From DASRDU01 sp046331565 (GTDB taxonomy: Bacteria; Acidobacteriota; Blastocatellia; RBC074), in assembly GCA_046331565.1 (NCBI GenBank), contig JAXLQP010000002.1:248001-312000 (forward strand): 64,000 nucleotides of DNA, in the 5' to 3' direction. The translations under genes and the position numbers were made by a program. The first letter of the stretch is position 1; each line of letters begins with the position of its first letter. Below, one piece after another: positions 37,484 through 46,141 of this stretch. The notes beneath the pieces were generated by a model. The model saw only the letters and a list, made by a program, of their open reading frames with translations, had not been told where the DNA came from and searched no databases.

Positions 37484-40468
37484 ATGAAGAAGACACTGAT
37501 TACTTTGCTCATCTGCTTCGTGATGGCGATTCCTGCCCTGATCTGGCGGACTTCGGCTTCGGCGGCACTGTCGCCAGCTTCACCCGCAGCGGATGATTGT
37601 CTGACATTCACAGCCCCGCTGGTCACACACGGATTTACCAAAACCAATGCCCTGCCCAATGGCGACCAGTTTCTGCTCAGTTCTCCGCTCAAGTTTACGG
37701 TTCTCAGTGCGCCCGATGCGGGCAGCACCACTTTCAATCTGCCGAACGGGCTGCTTGGGTTTCCCAATGCCAGCGTCGGCGGGTTGGCGCTCGAAACACC
37801 CGGCGCAACGATGACGGCAGTCTCGTGTCTCGACAGTTTCTGGGACACGAACTTTTTCCTCGCCAGCCGGGGCAACGCGCTCGGCGACAGCGTCAGATTT
37901 CTGCTGCTGCGCAATCCTGGCGACCAGAGTCCGATTGAACTCGCCCGCTTCCAGTTCACCGCAAGCAGCGGCGCCACGCTGACCAGCCTGAACACTGCCG
38001 CAGTTTCGCTGCATCTCAATGACCGTTTTGCGACCGGCTCAAAGGCCGTGCCGCTCGGCGGATTTATTCCCTTCAACAACCCGCCGCTGCCGCCGAGTGG
38101 CAATGGCGGGACTTCGGGCCTGCTGACGTTCGCCTTCAAGGGCGATTTCATGAACAACTGCTATCACCTCGCGGTTGAAATCAAACGCAACAGCCGCATC
38201 GGCGTGTCGGCGGTGGCCTTCAGTGACATCGTGGTGATCCGCGATGAGGTGAGCGGTGATCGCGCCCGCCCGCAGGCCGGACTGCTTGGCGGCCTGACCG
38301 GCGGTTATCCGACCGGGCCGAAATGCCAGGCCATCTGCCCTGCCTGCCCGGTGGTGTCAGGCGGCGGTGGCGGCCCCTGTCCGACCAATTCATTTGCCGC
38401 GCCTGAAGTCGTTCACGGCTTTGCGACTTCACCCGGACTGCCGAACGGCGATCAGTTCCTGCTCGGCACTTCGCTTGGCTTTGTTATCAGTCAGGGGACG
38501 GCCACGCCCTTTGACGTGACAACGGCCAACTTTGGCGCATTCCCCGGCTTCCCCGGCACACAGCTTCAGGGCGTTGCCGTTTCAGCGCCGTCAGGCACGG
38601 TGCGGATTCTGTCGTGTCTGGAAAGCATGTGGGATCTGAACTTCATGATCGCCAGCAACGGCACCACCGTCGGTGACAAGGTGCGGCTGTTCCTGGCGAC
38701 GAGTCCGAATGACAACAGTCCGATTGAGCTGGCCACGCTCACGGCTGAAGCGGGCGGCCTCAGGCTGACGAGCGTCAACGAGGCTGCCGGAACGCTGCAT
38801 CTCAATGATCGTTTCGCTTACGGCCCGAACCGCGTGCCTGCGGGAGGCTTCATTCCGTTTGCGACAGCGGCAGGCAGCAGCGGAATGCGAACAGGGCTGC
38901 TGACAATAGCCCTCAACGCGACGACGATGGGCTGCCTCCATCTCGGCATTGACATCACACGCGGCTCCGGCACAGGCACAACCTCGCTGGTCTTCACTGA
39001 CATCGTCGTTAATCGTGACGAAGTGGCTGGTGATCGCGCCCGCACTCAGACCGGGCTGCTCGGCGGCCTGACCGGCGGTTATCCGACCGGCAAGCCGTGT
39101 GATGATGTCTGCCCGCCGTGTCCGGTGGTGTCAGGCGGTGGCGGCGGCCCCTGCCCGCCCAATTCGTTTGTGGCCCCGGAAGTCGTTCACGGCTTTACAA
39201 AGACGAATGCGCTGCCGAACGGCGATCAGTTCCTGCTCGGCACTTCGCTTGGCTTTGTCATCAGTCAGGGGACGGCGACGCCCTTTGACGTGACAACGGC
39301 CAACTTCGGCGCATTCCCCGGCTTCCCCGGCACACAGCTTCAGGGCGTTGCCGTTTCCACCCCATCCGGCAATGTGAACATCCTGTCGTGTCTGGAAAGC
39401 ATGTGGGATTTGAACTTCATGATCGCCAGCAACGGCACGACTGTCGGTGACAAGATCAGAATCTTCCTGGTCAGCAGCCCCGGCGGCAGTCCGATTGAAC
39501 TGGCCACCTTCACGGCTGAAGCAGGCGGCCTCAGGCTGACCAGCGTCAACGAGGCTGCGGGAACGCTGCATCTCAATGACCGCTTCGCCACCGGCTCGAA
39601 CCGCGTGCCTGCGGGAGGTTTCATTCCCTTCGGCACACCAGCCGGGACGAGCGGCCAGCGCACAGGGTTACTCACTATTGCCCTCAACGCGACGACGATG
39701 GGCTGCCTCCATCTCGGCATTGACATTATGCGGGGTTCCGGGACGGGAACGACTTCGCTGGTCTTCACGGATATTGTGGTCAACCGCAATGAAGTGGCCG
39801 GTGATCGCGCCCGCACTCAGGCCGGACTGCTCGGCGGCCTGACCGGCGGTTATCCGACCGGCAAGCCGTGCGCCGATGTCTGTCCGCCGTGCCCGCCTGT
39901 CTCAGGCGGTGGCGGCACGCCGACACCCACGCCGACGCCGACGCCAACTCCAACTCCGACGCCCACGCCGACCCCGACGCCCATCAAGTGCGTCACGATC
40001 TGCTTCCAGTCGCCGGAGTTTTATCAGTTGAAGCTCGACTGCCTGCTGCCGCCTGAAGGCATTCGCAGTTGCAGCGTCATCATCGGCGGATTCAACTTCA
40101 ATACGCCGGTGCTGATTAATGACAACCGCGACATTGTGTTGCAGGTGCTCAAGGGTGGTCGTTCATTCGGCGGGGTGCAGACGCCGCTTGAATACCTCAA
40201 CCAGCATTACGTGGCGGCGCAGATCAGCATGTGCCTGAAGGGCTGGAAGTATGACGCGCTGTGGAGCGGCCTGAGCTGTTATGGCAAGCCCATTCCGGTC
40301 ACGCAGCTCAGCAATGGCGTCACACTTTCGGGCGACAGCATGACGAAGGAACTGTTTATGCAGGCGCTCGCGGCCATCAAGGAAAACCGCACAGCCGATA
40401 TGGTGAAGATTGGCAGAATCTTTGAGATTCTCAACGGCCACAGCTTCTCATCACTGTGCAACGACTGA
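37484..40468 (+). CDS. large secreted protein with three tandem ~260-aa repeats
   Basis: A 994-aa exported protein with AAGGAGA before the ATG and a signal peptide (LLICFVMAIPALIWRTSASA). Three homologous repeats start near residues 38, 299 and 557. Each has an HGF...LPNGDQFLL opening, a SCL-S-WD-NF segment with Cys, a LHLNDRFA-G...GGFIPF turn, C(L/Y)HL-(V/I)-I, and the end DRAR-QAGLLGGLTGGYPTG...C--CP-VSGGGG. Repeats 2 and 3 are nearly identical at DNA level. A (Thr-Pro)n linker follows at about residue 812, then a ~160-aa C-terminal domain with several Cys. It resembles an extracellular or surface protein; the family is unknown to me. Confidence 0.8.
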   Translation: MKKTLITLLICFVMAIPALIWRTSASAALSPASPAADDCLTFTAPLVTHGFTKTNALPNGDQFLLSSPLKFTVLSAPDAGSTTFNLPNGLLGFPNASVGGLALETPGATMTAVSCLDSFWDTNFFLASRGNALGDSVRFLLLRNPGDQSPIELARFQFTASSGATLTSLNTAAVSLHLNDRFATGSKAVPLGGFIPFNNPPLPPSGNGGTSGLLTFAFKGDFMNNCYHLAVEIKRNSRIGVSAVAFSDIVVIRDEVSGDRARPQAGLLGGLTGGYPTGPKCQAICPACPVVSGGGGGPCPTNSFAAPEVVHGFATSPGLPNGDQFLLGTSLGFVISQGTATPFDVTTANFGAFPGFPGTQLQGVAVSAPSGTVRILSCLESMWDLNFMIASNGTTVGDKVRLFLATSPNDNSPIELATLTAEAGGLRLTSVNEAAGTLHLNDRFAYGPNRVPAGGFIPFATAAGSSGMRTGLLTIALNATTMGCLHLGIDITRGSGTGTTSLVFTDIVVNRDEVAGDRARTQTGLLGGLTGGYPTGKPCDDVCPPCPVVSGGGGGPCPPNSFVAPEVVHGFTKTNALPNGDQFLLGTSLGFVISQGTATPFDVTTANFGAFPGFPGTQLQGVAVSTPSGNVNILSCLESMWDLNFMIASNGTTVGDKIRIFLVSSPGGSPIELATFTAEAGGLRLTSVNEAAGTLHLNDRFATGSNRVPAGGFIPFGTPAGTSGQRTGLLTIALNATTMGCLHLGIDIMRGSGTGTTSLVFTDIVVNRNEVAGDRARTQAGLLGGLTGGYPTGKPCADVCPPCPPVSGGGGTPTPTPTPTPTPTPTPTPTPTPIKCVTICFQSPEFYQLKLDCLLPPEGIRSCSVIIGGFNFNTPVLINDNRDIVLQVLKGGRSFGGVQTPLEYLNQHYVAAQISMCLKGWKYDALWSGLSCYGKPIPVTQLSNGVTLSGDSMTKELFMQALAAIKENRTADMVKIGRIFEILNGHSFSSLCND
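38371..39906 (+). repeat. two near-identical ~780-bp tandem repeat units inside the secreted protein
   Basis: The unit beginning at 38371 recurs at 39151 with long identical blocks (for example around the SCLESMWDLNFMIASNG-coding segment and the LLGGLTGGYPTG-coding segment). The first repeat of the protein is clearly older. This indicates recent duplication or gene conversion between repeats 2 and 3. Confidence 0.8.
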
Positions 40469-40501
40469 AGCCTGCCGCACCACAGGCTCAGTCAAAAACT
40501 T

Positions 40502-40540
40502 CAGCCCCGGATTCTCAATTGAGAATCCGGGGCTGTTTTA
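40502..40540 (+). terminator. rho-independent terminator
   Basis: A perfect palindrome (CAGCCCCGGATTCTCAA at 40502-40518 followed at once by its reverse complement to 40535) is followed by TTTTA. It lies 34 nt after the repeat-protein stop and is the clearest intrinsic terminator in the window. Confidence 0.85.
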
Positions 40541-40567
40541 TGGCAGGCCTGATTTGCGCTGACCGGA

Positions 40568-41005
40568 TCAGCTTCCGGTCGAACCGAAACCGCCGCTGCC
40601 CCGCGCCGTGTCGCTCAGTTCTTCGGCCCAGGCGTAATCGCAGACGGCAATGCGTTCGATGATGAGTTGTGCGATGCGCGAACCGGCGTCAAAGCTGACC
40701 GGCTCCTGCCCCAGGTTAATCAGCAGCACCTGCAATTCACCGCGATAACCTGAATCCACCACACCGGCCATTGTCTGAATGCCGTGCCGCACGGCAAGCC
40801 CTGAGCGCGGCGCGACGCGACCGTAATAACCGGGCGGGATTTCAATGGCGAGTCCGGTCGGAATCAGCCGCCGCTCACCCGGCTCAAGCGTGAATGAATC
40901 AAGGCAGCACAAATCAGCCCCGGCATCAAACGACGTGGCGCGCGCGGGTAACTGCGCATCTTCGCGCAGCCTTTTGACTCTGACTGTAAAATCCGTGTGG
41001 CTCAT
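40568..41005 (-). CDS. dut: deoxyuridine 5'-triphosphate nucleotidohydrolase
   Basis: A 145-aa dUTPase that removes dUTP to keep uracil out of DNA and supplies dUMP. ATG 41005 starts 3 nt after the histidine-kinase stop. All five trimeric dUTPase motifs are present: DAGADLCC, PRSGLAVRHGI, GVVDSGYRGEL with the catalytic Asp, RIAQLIIERI and the C-terminal arm RGSGGFGSTGS. It is the last gene of a minus-strand run whose other members concern phosphate; dUTPase releases pyrophosphate, but the link is probably only positional. Confidence 0.96.
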   Translation of the reverse strand: MSHTDFTVRVKRLREDAQLPARATSFDAGADLCCLDSFTLEPGERRLIPTGLAIEIPPGYYGRVAPRSGLAVRHGIQTMAGVVDSGYRGELQVLLINLGQEPVSFDAGSRIAQLIIERIAVCDYAWAEELSDTARGSGGFGSTGS

Positions 41006-41007
41006 CC

Positions 41008-42366
41008 TCAACTTGTAACTGTGACCGGAGTTTCACTGACGACTGCCTGCTGACCATTGCCCACCGATTTGCGGTACGGCAGTTTGATGACGAATTCGCA
41101 ACCCTGCCCGGCTTCGCTGGTGACATAGGCCTCGCCGCCGTGCGCACGCGCCAGGTGCTTGACGATGGCCAGACCCAGGCCCGTTCCGCCGAGATCGCGT
41201 GAGCGCGCCTTGTCCACGCGGTAAAAACGCTCGAAAACACGCGGCAGATGATCAGGCGGAATGCCCGGCCCGGTGTCGCGCACGCGCATCACAACCTGAG
41301 TTTCGCCGTCAGCTTCAGGATCAGTTGAAGCAGTGACAATCACCTTGCCACCCTGGCGATTGAACTTGATCGCATTGTCAACGAGGTTCGTCAGAATCTG
41401 TTCCAGGCGGCGATGATCGGCAGTGACGAAGCAGGATTCAGGCACCTGATTGTGCAGGTGAACCTGATGCTTTTCGCTGCGCGGGGCGAGGCCTCTGAAA
41501 ACTTCGTCCACAATTTCGTGCAGCGGCAGGCGCTCAAAAGTCAGCCGCACCGCGCCTGATTCAATCGTTGAGAGTTCGGAAATATCGTTGACGAGGTTGC
41601 GCATGCGTTCGGCGTTGCGCTGAATCGTGGTCAGAAAGCGCAGCGCGTTTTCAGCATCGTCAATGCCGCCGTCAAGCAGCGTTTCAGTGTAAGCCGCAAT
41701 CGAGGCGAGCGGCGTGCGCAGTTCGTGGCTGACATTGGTCAGAAATTCCTGGCGAATGCGTTCGAGCTTTTCAAGCTGCGTGATGTCAATGAACGCGCCC
41801 ACCACGCCGTCAATCTGTGCGCCATCAAGCCGCAGCGGAGCCGTGTGCAGGCGCAGCACGCGGCGATTGAGTCCGAGCAGCAGTTCAACGCGGGCCTCGG
41901 CGCGATGGCCGCTTGTCATCACTCTGGTGAAAGCTTCGTGCGTCTGCGCTTCGGCCTGCTGATTGATGCTGATGTCAGTAAGCATCGTCACCGTCCGCTG
42001 CCCCAGGCCAAGCAGGCGACGCGCGGCATCATTGATGAGCAGCACGTGTTCGGTGTGGTCAATGATAACGAGTCCTTCGTCAACCGAGGCCAGCACCGAT
42101 TGCAGCAGGTTGTTGCCGCGTTCAGTGGCGGCGAGCGCAGCGCGCAGGCGTTCATTGCCGTACCGCTGTTCCTCAAGCAGTCGCGTCTGACGCCGGATGA
42201 CGTAACGCGCCGTCACGGCAGTGATCAGCCCGGCCACCAGCGTTGAGACAAGATGCGAAGTGGTCAGGCTCATTCCCGGAAAGAGCAGCGTCTTGGCCCA
42301 TTCATAAGCGGCAAAGACCACTACCATGACCGAAGTCGCCACAATGATTTGTCGCGTTTCTCGCAT
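41008..42366 (-). CDS. PhoR-like sensor histidine kinase with PAS domain
   Basis: A 452-aa membrane kinase. Two N-terminal transmembrane helices (VATSVMVVVFAAYEWA and LVSTLVAGLITAVTARYVI) with only a short loop between, a PAS domain (residues ~90-210, VLASVDEGLVIIDHTEHVLLI), HisKA with the phospho-His in VSHELRTPLASI, and HATPase with N-box LVDNAIKFNRQGG, DTGPGIP and GTGLGLAIVKHLARAHGG. The lack of a large periplasmic domain and the PAS domain fit PhoR-type phosphate sensing through the transporter. The response regulator lies 9 nt upstream. Confidence 0.93.
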   Translation of the reverse strand: MRETRQIIVATSVMVVVFAAYEWAKTLLFPGMSLTTSHLVSTLVAGLITAVTARYVIRRQTRLLEEQRYGNERLRAALAATERGNNLLQSVLASVDEGLVIIDHTEHVLLINDAARRLLGLGQRTVTMLTDISINQQAEAQTHEAFTRVMTSGHRAEARVELLLGLNRRVLRLHTAPLRLDGAQIDGVVGAFIDITQLEKLERIRQEFLTNVSHELRTPLASIAAYTETLLDGGIDDAENALRFLTTIQRNAERMRNLVNDISELSTIESGAVRLTFERLPLHEIVDEVFRGLAPRSEKHQVHLHNQVPESCFVTADHRRLEQILTNLVDNAIKFNRQGGKVIVTASTDPEADGETQVVMRVRDTGPGIPPDHLPRVFERFYRVDKARSRDLGGTGLGLAIVKHLARAHGGEAYVTSEAGQGCEFVIKLPYRKSVGNGQQAVVSETPVTVTS

Positions 42367-42375
42367 GTTCGAAGG

Positions 42376-43119
42376 TCAGGCAGTCTGTGTCTGTTCGTCA
42401 CCGCCGCGCTGCGCCAGGCTGCGAAAGCGGTAGCCGATGCCGATCATCGTTTCAATGCAGCCGCCGCAGTTGCCCAGCTTTTTGCGCAGGCCGCTGATGT
42501 GCACATCCAGCGTGCGCGCTTCGCCGTAATACTCCAGCCCCCAGACACGATCCAGCAGTTGTTCACGCGGCACGACGCGGCCCGGCTGCCGCGAGAGAAT
42601 GGCGAGCAGGGCAAATTCCTTGCGCGTCAGCCTGACCGGCACGCCTTCGCACGTCACGGTGAAGCCGGAATAATCAATGCGCAGGCAACCGTCATCGTAA
42701 CCGCCCGGCGCGGCGGCATCGTGCCCGGCCCGCCTGAGCGCGGCACGCACGCGCGCGACGAGTTCACGCACGCTGAAGGGTTTGGTGATGTAATCATCCG
42801 CGCCGAGATCAAGCCCGCGCACCTTGTCGTTCTCATCCACCCGCGCCGTGACCATAATGATCGGCGTGCGCGAAGTCGCCTCTTCAGCGCGCAACCGGCG
42901 ACACAATTCAAAGCCGCTCATGCCCGGCAGATTCAAATCCAGAATAATCAGATCAGGCGCCGCTGCCACAGCATCAGTCGCGCGCGGCAGTGCGGCCAGC
43001 AACCCTTCCTCGCCGCTCAGCACCACCTGCGCGGTGAAATCGCCGCCGCGTTCGAGGTTGTAACGAATGCTTTCGGCAATGTCGGGGTCGTCTTCGATGA
43101 TCAGAATGCGCGGTTTCAT
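42376..43119 (-). CDS. PhoB/OmpR-family response regulator
   Basis: A 247-aa two-domain regulator. The receiver domain opens ILIIEDDPDIAESIRYNL, has the phospho-acceptor Asp in LIILDLNLPGMSG near residue 53, VTARVDENDKVRGLDLGADDYITKPF with the conserved Lys, and a linker with a short Ala/Gly-rich stretch. The C-terminal winged helix reads LTRKEFALLAILSRQPGRVVPREQLLDRVWG and RTLDVHISGLRKKLG. With the PhoR-like kinase downstream and PiT/DUF47 upstream, phosphate control is the likely job. Its DNA sites were not located. Confidence 0.94.
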   Translation of the reverse strand: MKPRILIIEDDPDIAESIRYNLERGGDFTAQVVLSGEEGLLAALPRATDAVAAAPDLIILDLNLPGMSGFELCRRLRAEEATSRTPIIMVTARVDENDKVRGLDLGADDYITKPFSVRELVARVRAALRRAGHDAAAPGGYDDGCLRIDYSGFTVTCEGVPVRLTRKEFALLAILSRQPGRVVPREQLLDRVWGLEYYGEARTLDVHISGLRKKLGNCGGCIETMIGIGYRFRSLAQRGGDEQTQTA

Positions 43120-43154
43120 ACTTCAATAACTTCAGAACGGGCGATTTCGGCAGA

Positions 43155-44168
43155 TCACTGAATGATTCGGGTCAGGAAATAAGCAACAGCGGCAATCGTC
43201 GCTGCCGCCGGAATCGTCACAATCCAGGCCCAGACGATGCGCCCGGCCACGCCCCATCTGACGGCGGATAACCTTTGCGTGGCTCCGACGCCGACAATCG
43301 CGCCGGTAATGGTGTGTGTCGTTGAAACCGGAATGCCGAAATGCGTGGCGATGAAAATCGCTGTCGCGCCGCCGGTTTCAGCGCAGAAGCCACCAACGGG
43401 TTTGAGCTTGGTGATTTTTGTCCCCATCGTTCTGACAATGCGCCAGCCGCCCGACAGCGTGCCCAGTCCGATGGCCATAAACGCGGCCAGCCCGACCCAG
43501 TAAGGAATATCAGCTTTCGGATTGACGTAACCGCCCGTCACCAGCGCCGCCATAATAATGCCCATCGTTTTCTGCGCGTCGTTGGTGCCGTGCGACAGAC
43601 TGAACAGCGACGAAGAGAGCAGTTGCAGCCAGCGGAAGTATTTATCCACACGCGATGGCGAAACGCGACGAAAGATCCAGAACACCGCCGTCATCAGCAG
43701 CAACCCCGCAATCATCCCGACCAGCGGCGAAATGATGATGAACGACAGCGTGCCCCACCATCCCTTCGGCCATTTAGCGTCAAAGATCAGCGCCTGAAAG
43801 CCCGATTTGGCAATCGCCGCCCCGGCATAACCACCAATCAGCGCGTGTGATGAACTCGTCGGCAGGCCCAGATACCACGTAATCAGATTCCACGCGACCG
43901 CGCCAATCAGCCCCGACAGCACGACCCATTCGTTGACCTGGTGCGGATCAACCAGCCCGCCGTAAACGGTTTTCGCCACTGCATGCGTGCCGACAAAAAA
44001 AGCGATGAAGTTAAAGAAAGCGGCCAGCAGCACGGCCCGGCCCGGCGACAGGACGCGAGTGGAAACAACAGTGGCGATGGAATTGGCAGCGTCGTGAAAG
44101 CCGTTGGTGTAATCAAAAACGAGCGCAATGATCACTATCAGCGCCACAAGCGTGAACGTGGAGGACAT
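43155..44168 (-). CDS. PiT-family inorganic phosphate transporter
   Basis: A 337-aa inner-membrane protein from ATG 44168 with GAGGTGA upstream. The duplicated PiT signature is present: NGFHDAANSIATVVSTR near residue 25 and GTNDAQKTMGIIMAAL near 205. About ten transmembrane helices. PiT carriers take up metal-phosphate with protons at low affinity. The adjacent DUF47 gene is the usual partner. Length is short of E. coli PitA but normal for this subgroup. Confidence 0.94.
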   Translation of the reverse strand: MSSTFTLVALIVIIALVFDYTNGFHDAANSIATVVSTRVLSPGRAVLLAAFFNFIAFFVGTHAVAKTVYGGLVDPHQVNEWVVLSGLIGAVAWNLITWYLGLPTSSSHALIGGYAGAAIAKSGFQALIFDAKWPKGWWGTLSFIIISPLVGMIAGLLLMTAVFWIFRRVSPSRVDKYFRWLQLLSSSLFSLSHGTNDAQKTMGIIMAALVTGGYVNPKADIPYWVGLAAFMAIGLGTLSGGWRIVRTMGTKITKLKPVGGFCAETGGATAIFIATHFGIPVSTTHTITGAIVGVGATQRLSAVRWGVAGRIVWAWIVTIPAAATIAAVAYFLTRIIQ

Positions 44169-44259
44169 TCTCACCTCTTTCGTCAGTGTCGGGGATCAGT
44201 CATTCGAGAGGGACGGGCTTACCACCGGTTCCGCCGGACTTTTCAGAGTTGTCCCGGAC

Positions 44260-44877
44260 TCAGGCATTCTTCAGCACAATGGCCTCAAGGACGTTGGCGG
44301 CGTCCTCGCACTTGTCAATGCTGCGTTCGAGCGTCTCGTACAGCTCTTTGTACTTGATCAGCCGAATCGGATCTTTCTCGTCGGTAAACAAACGTTCGAG
44401 CGCGATGTGATGAATCGTGTCGCCCTCGTTTTCGAGCGTGTGAATGGCAATGCATTCCTGCAACACCTTGCCGTTGCCGTGATTGAGCGCATTGACCGCC
44501 TGCTCAAGTTCAGTGGCCAGCCGCACCAGCACGTCAGTCAGTTTAATAACATCCTCGGTCGGCTGATCAATGCGATAGAGCACCACGCGCCGCGCGGCAT
44601 ATTCGATGTAATCCATCACATCATCAAGCTGGCTGGCCAGCGCGTGAATGTCCTCGCGGTCAATCGGCGTGATGAAGGTCTGATTCAGACGACGAATGAT
44701 GTCGTGTGTGATCTCGTCGCAGGTATGCTCGACCTGCTTGATCTGATCAACGTATTGCACGCGGCGATCAAAATCCTCAAAGAGTTGCTTGAGCAGTTGC
44801 GCGCCCTGTTTGATGTGCGCGGTCATCTGATTGAACAGGTCAAAGTACTTCTCTTCTTTCGGTAGAAGACGAAACAT
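44260..44877 (-). CDS. DUF47 family PhoU-like protein (PiT accessory)
   Basis: A 205-aa all-helical protein. It opens FRLLPKEEKYFDLFNQMTAHI, the DUF47 start, and carries two PhoU-type metal-binding acidic motifs: EHTCDEITHDIIRRLNQTFITPIDREDI and ENEGDTIHHIALERLF, with KELYETLERSIDKCEDAANVLEAI at the end. These proteins are regulators or partners of PiT transporters. A GGGAGC site precedes the ATG. It is the first gene of the run DUF47-PiT-regulator-kinase-dut. Confidence 0.94.
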   Translation of the reverse strand: MFRLLPKEEKYFDLFNQMTAHIKQGAQLLKQLFEDFDRRVQYVDQIKQVEHTCDEITHDIIRRLNQTFITPIDREDIHALASQLDDVMDYIEYAARRVVLYRIDQPTEDVIKLTDVLVRLATELEQAVNALNHGNGKVLQECIAIHTLENEGDTIHHIALERLFTDEKDPIRLIKYKELYETLERSIDKCEDAANVLEAIVLKNA

Positions 44878-45351
44878 TGCAGGCTCCCGTTGTGATTCGG
44901 ATAATTTCTGTTCCAGAAGGGAGAAAAGTATAGCTCATCCCTCACTTTAATTGAAAACACGGCAGGCCCGATTCACTGAATCGGAGGGTAACTTTACAGA
45001 CCATGAGTAAATTTCATGTCATTTTGGGGTTAATTCCATCTTAAGTCCGATTTCAGTCCTGCCTCGCACCAGTAAATCTTCTGTTGCACAAACCGGGCCA
45101 CACTCCTGCGCGCTGGAACGCCGGTACAGTACCGCGAGCGTGAGCGAGCGGAGTCTGTGGTGAAAGGTGCTGCCGCGTGACTCCGCTCGCTCACGCTCGC
45201 GGTACTGTACTGCTGTTTCGTGACTTGATTTCGTCAGGCAGAAACCACAGAGGGCACAGAGGTTCACGGAGAAGATCAGATTTGATACACCCTTCTGTAA
45301 ACCGCTGTGCCCTCTGCGGTGAATTTTCCTGCCCGGCTTTCGTGGCCTGAT
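44878..45351. other. 474-nt intergenic region with two hairpins
   Basis: No gene recognised. It holds the 31-bp inverted repeat at 45124-45210 and a weaker hairpin of the CCACAGAGGGCACAGAGG type (about 45243-45262 with 45302-45323). The DUF47 promoter should lie in the first 100 nt. Confidence 0.5.
45124..45210. repeat. 31-bp perfect inverted repeat (intergenic hairpin)
   Basis: Arms 45124-45154 and 45180-45210 begin GTACAGTACCGCGAGCGTGA and are exactly complementary; the loop is 25 nt. The arm itself contains GCGAGCGTGAGCGAGCG, a short internal repeat. Confidence 0.85.
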
Positions 45352-46134
45352 TTAACTGGCCAGCCGTCGCCGCAGCCAGCGCAGCGCAATTTCAATGGTC
45401 AGCAGCGCCGCCACAACGATGTGCGCCAGCTCCCAGACATTGCGCCAGTTCGTTTGCCCGGTCATCAGGTCACGGGTCAGGTCAATTGTGCTGGTAATCG
45501 GAATGATGCGCGCCAGCCACTGGATCGGCAGCGGCAGGTTTTCGAGCGGGAAATAAGCGCCCGATACCCAGAGGTAGGAAAAGAACGCCGCGAAAAAGAA
45601 ATTGTAATGATCAATGTCGTGAATGCGCGCCGTGACAGCCAGCGCGAGCGCCGCAACCCACACCGCGCCAAGCATCAGCACCAGCGGAATCAGCAGTCCG
45701 AGCGGCGAAAGCACCGCCCCGAACAGCGCCAGCACGGCCAGCACGAAAAAACCATCAAGCAGCGCCTTTGACGCGCCCCATAAAATTTCGCCGAGGCCCA
45801 GGCTTTCGACCTGCACCGGCGTACAGAGAATCGCGTCAAACGTGGACTGATAGACCATCCGAAAATAGGAACCGTAAGTGCATTCAAAAATCGCGCGCAT
45901 CAGCGCCGTGAATGAAAGAATGCCCGCGCCCACAAAAGTCAGATAAGGCACGCCCTGCACCCGCCCCGCAATCAGCGCCCCGACGCCCCAGCCAAATCCG
46001 ATGACGGTAAAGAACGGCTCAAAGAGCGGCGCAATCATTTCAGTTCGCCAGAGCCGGATGTAAACATCGTAATTGCGCTGCCACACGCGAATGACATCAC
46101 CAAAGCTGATTTGTAAAAGCGATGTCATCGGCAC
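45352..46134 (-). CDS. ABC-2 type transporter permease (NodJ-like)
   Basis: A 260-aa membrane protein with six hydrophobic segments. The cytoplasmic N-terminus (VWQRNYDVYIRLW) and the segments AGILSFTALMRAIFECTYGSYFR and VSGAYFPLENLPLPIQW match the ABC-2 permease family, including the conserved FP-x-xLP turn before the last helix. With the upstream ATPase (7 nt away) it forms a NodIJ/DrrAB-type exporter for lipids, polysaccharides or drugs. Substrate unknown. Confidence 0.92.
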   Translation of the reverse strand: MPMTSLLQISFGDVIRVWQRNYDVYIRLWRTEMIAPLFEPFFTVIGFGWGVGALIAGRVQGVPYLTFVGAGILSFTALMRAIFECTYGSYFRMVYQSTFDAILCTPVQVESLGLGEILWGASKALLDGFFVLAVLALFGAVLSPLGLLIPLVLMLGAVWVAALALAVTARIHDIDHYNFFFAAFFSYLWVSGAYFPLENLPLPIQWLARIIPITSTIDLTRDLMTGQTNWRNVWELAHIVVAALLTIEIALRWLRRRLAS

Positions 46135-46141
46135 AGCCTCA

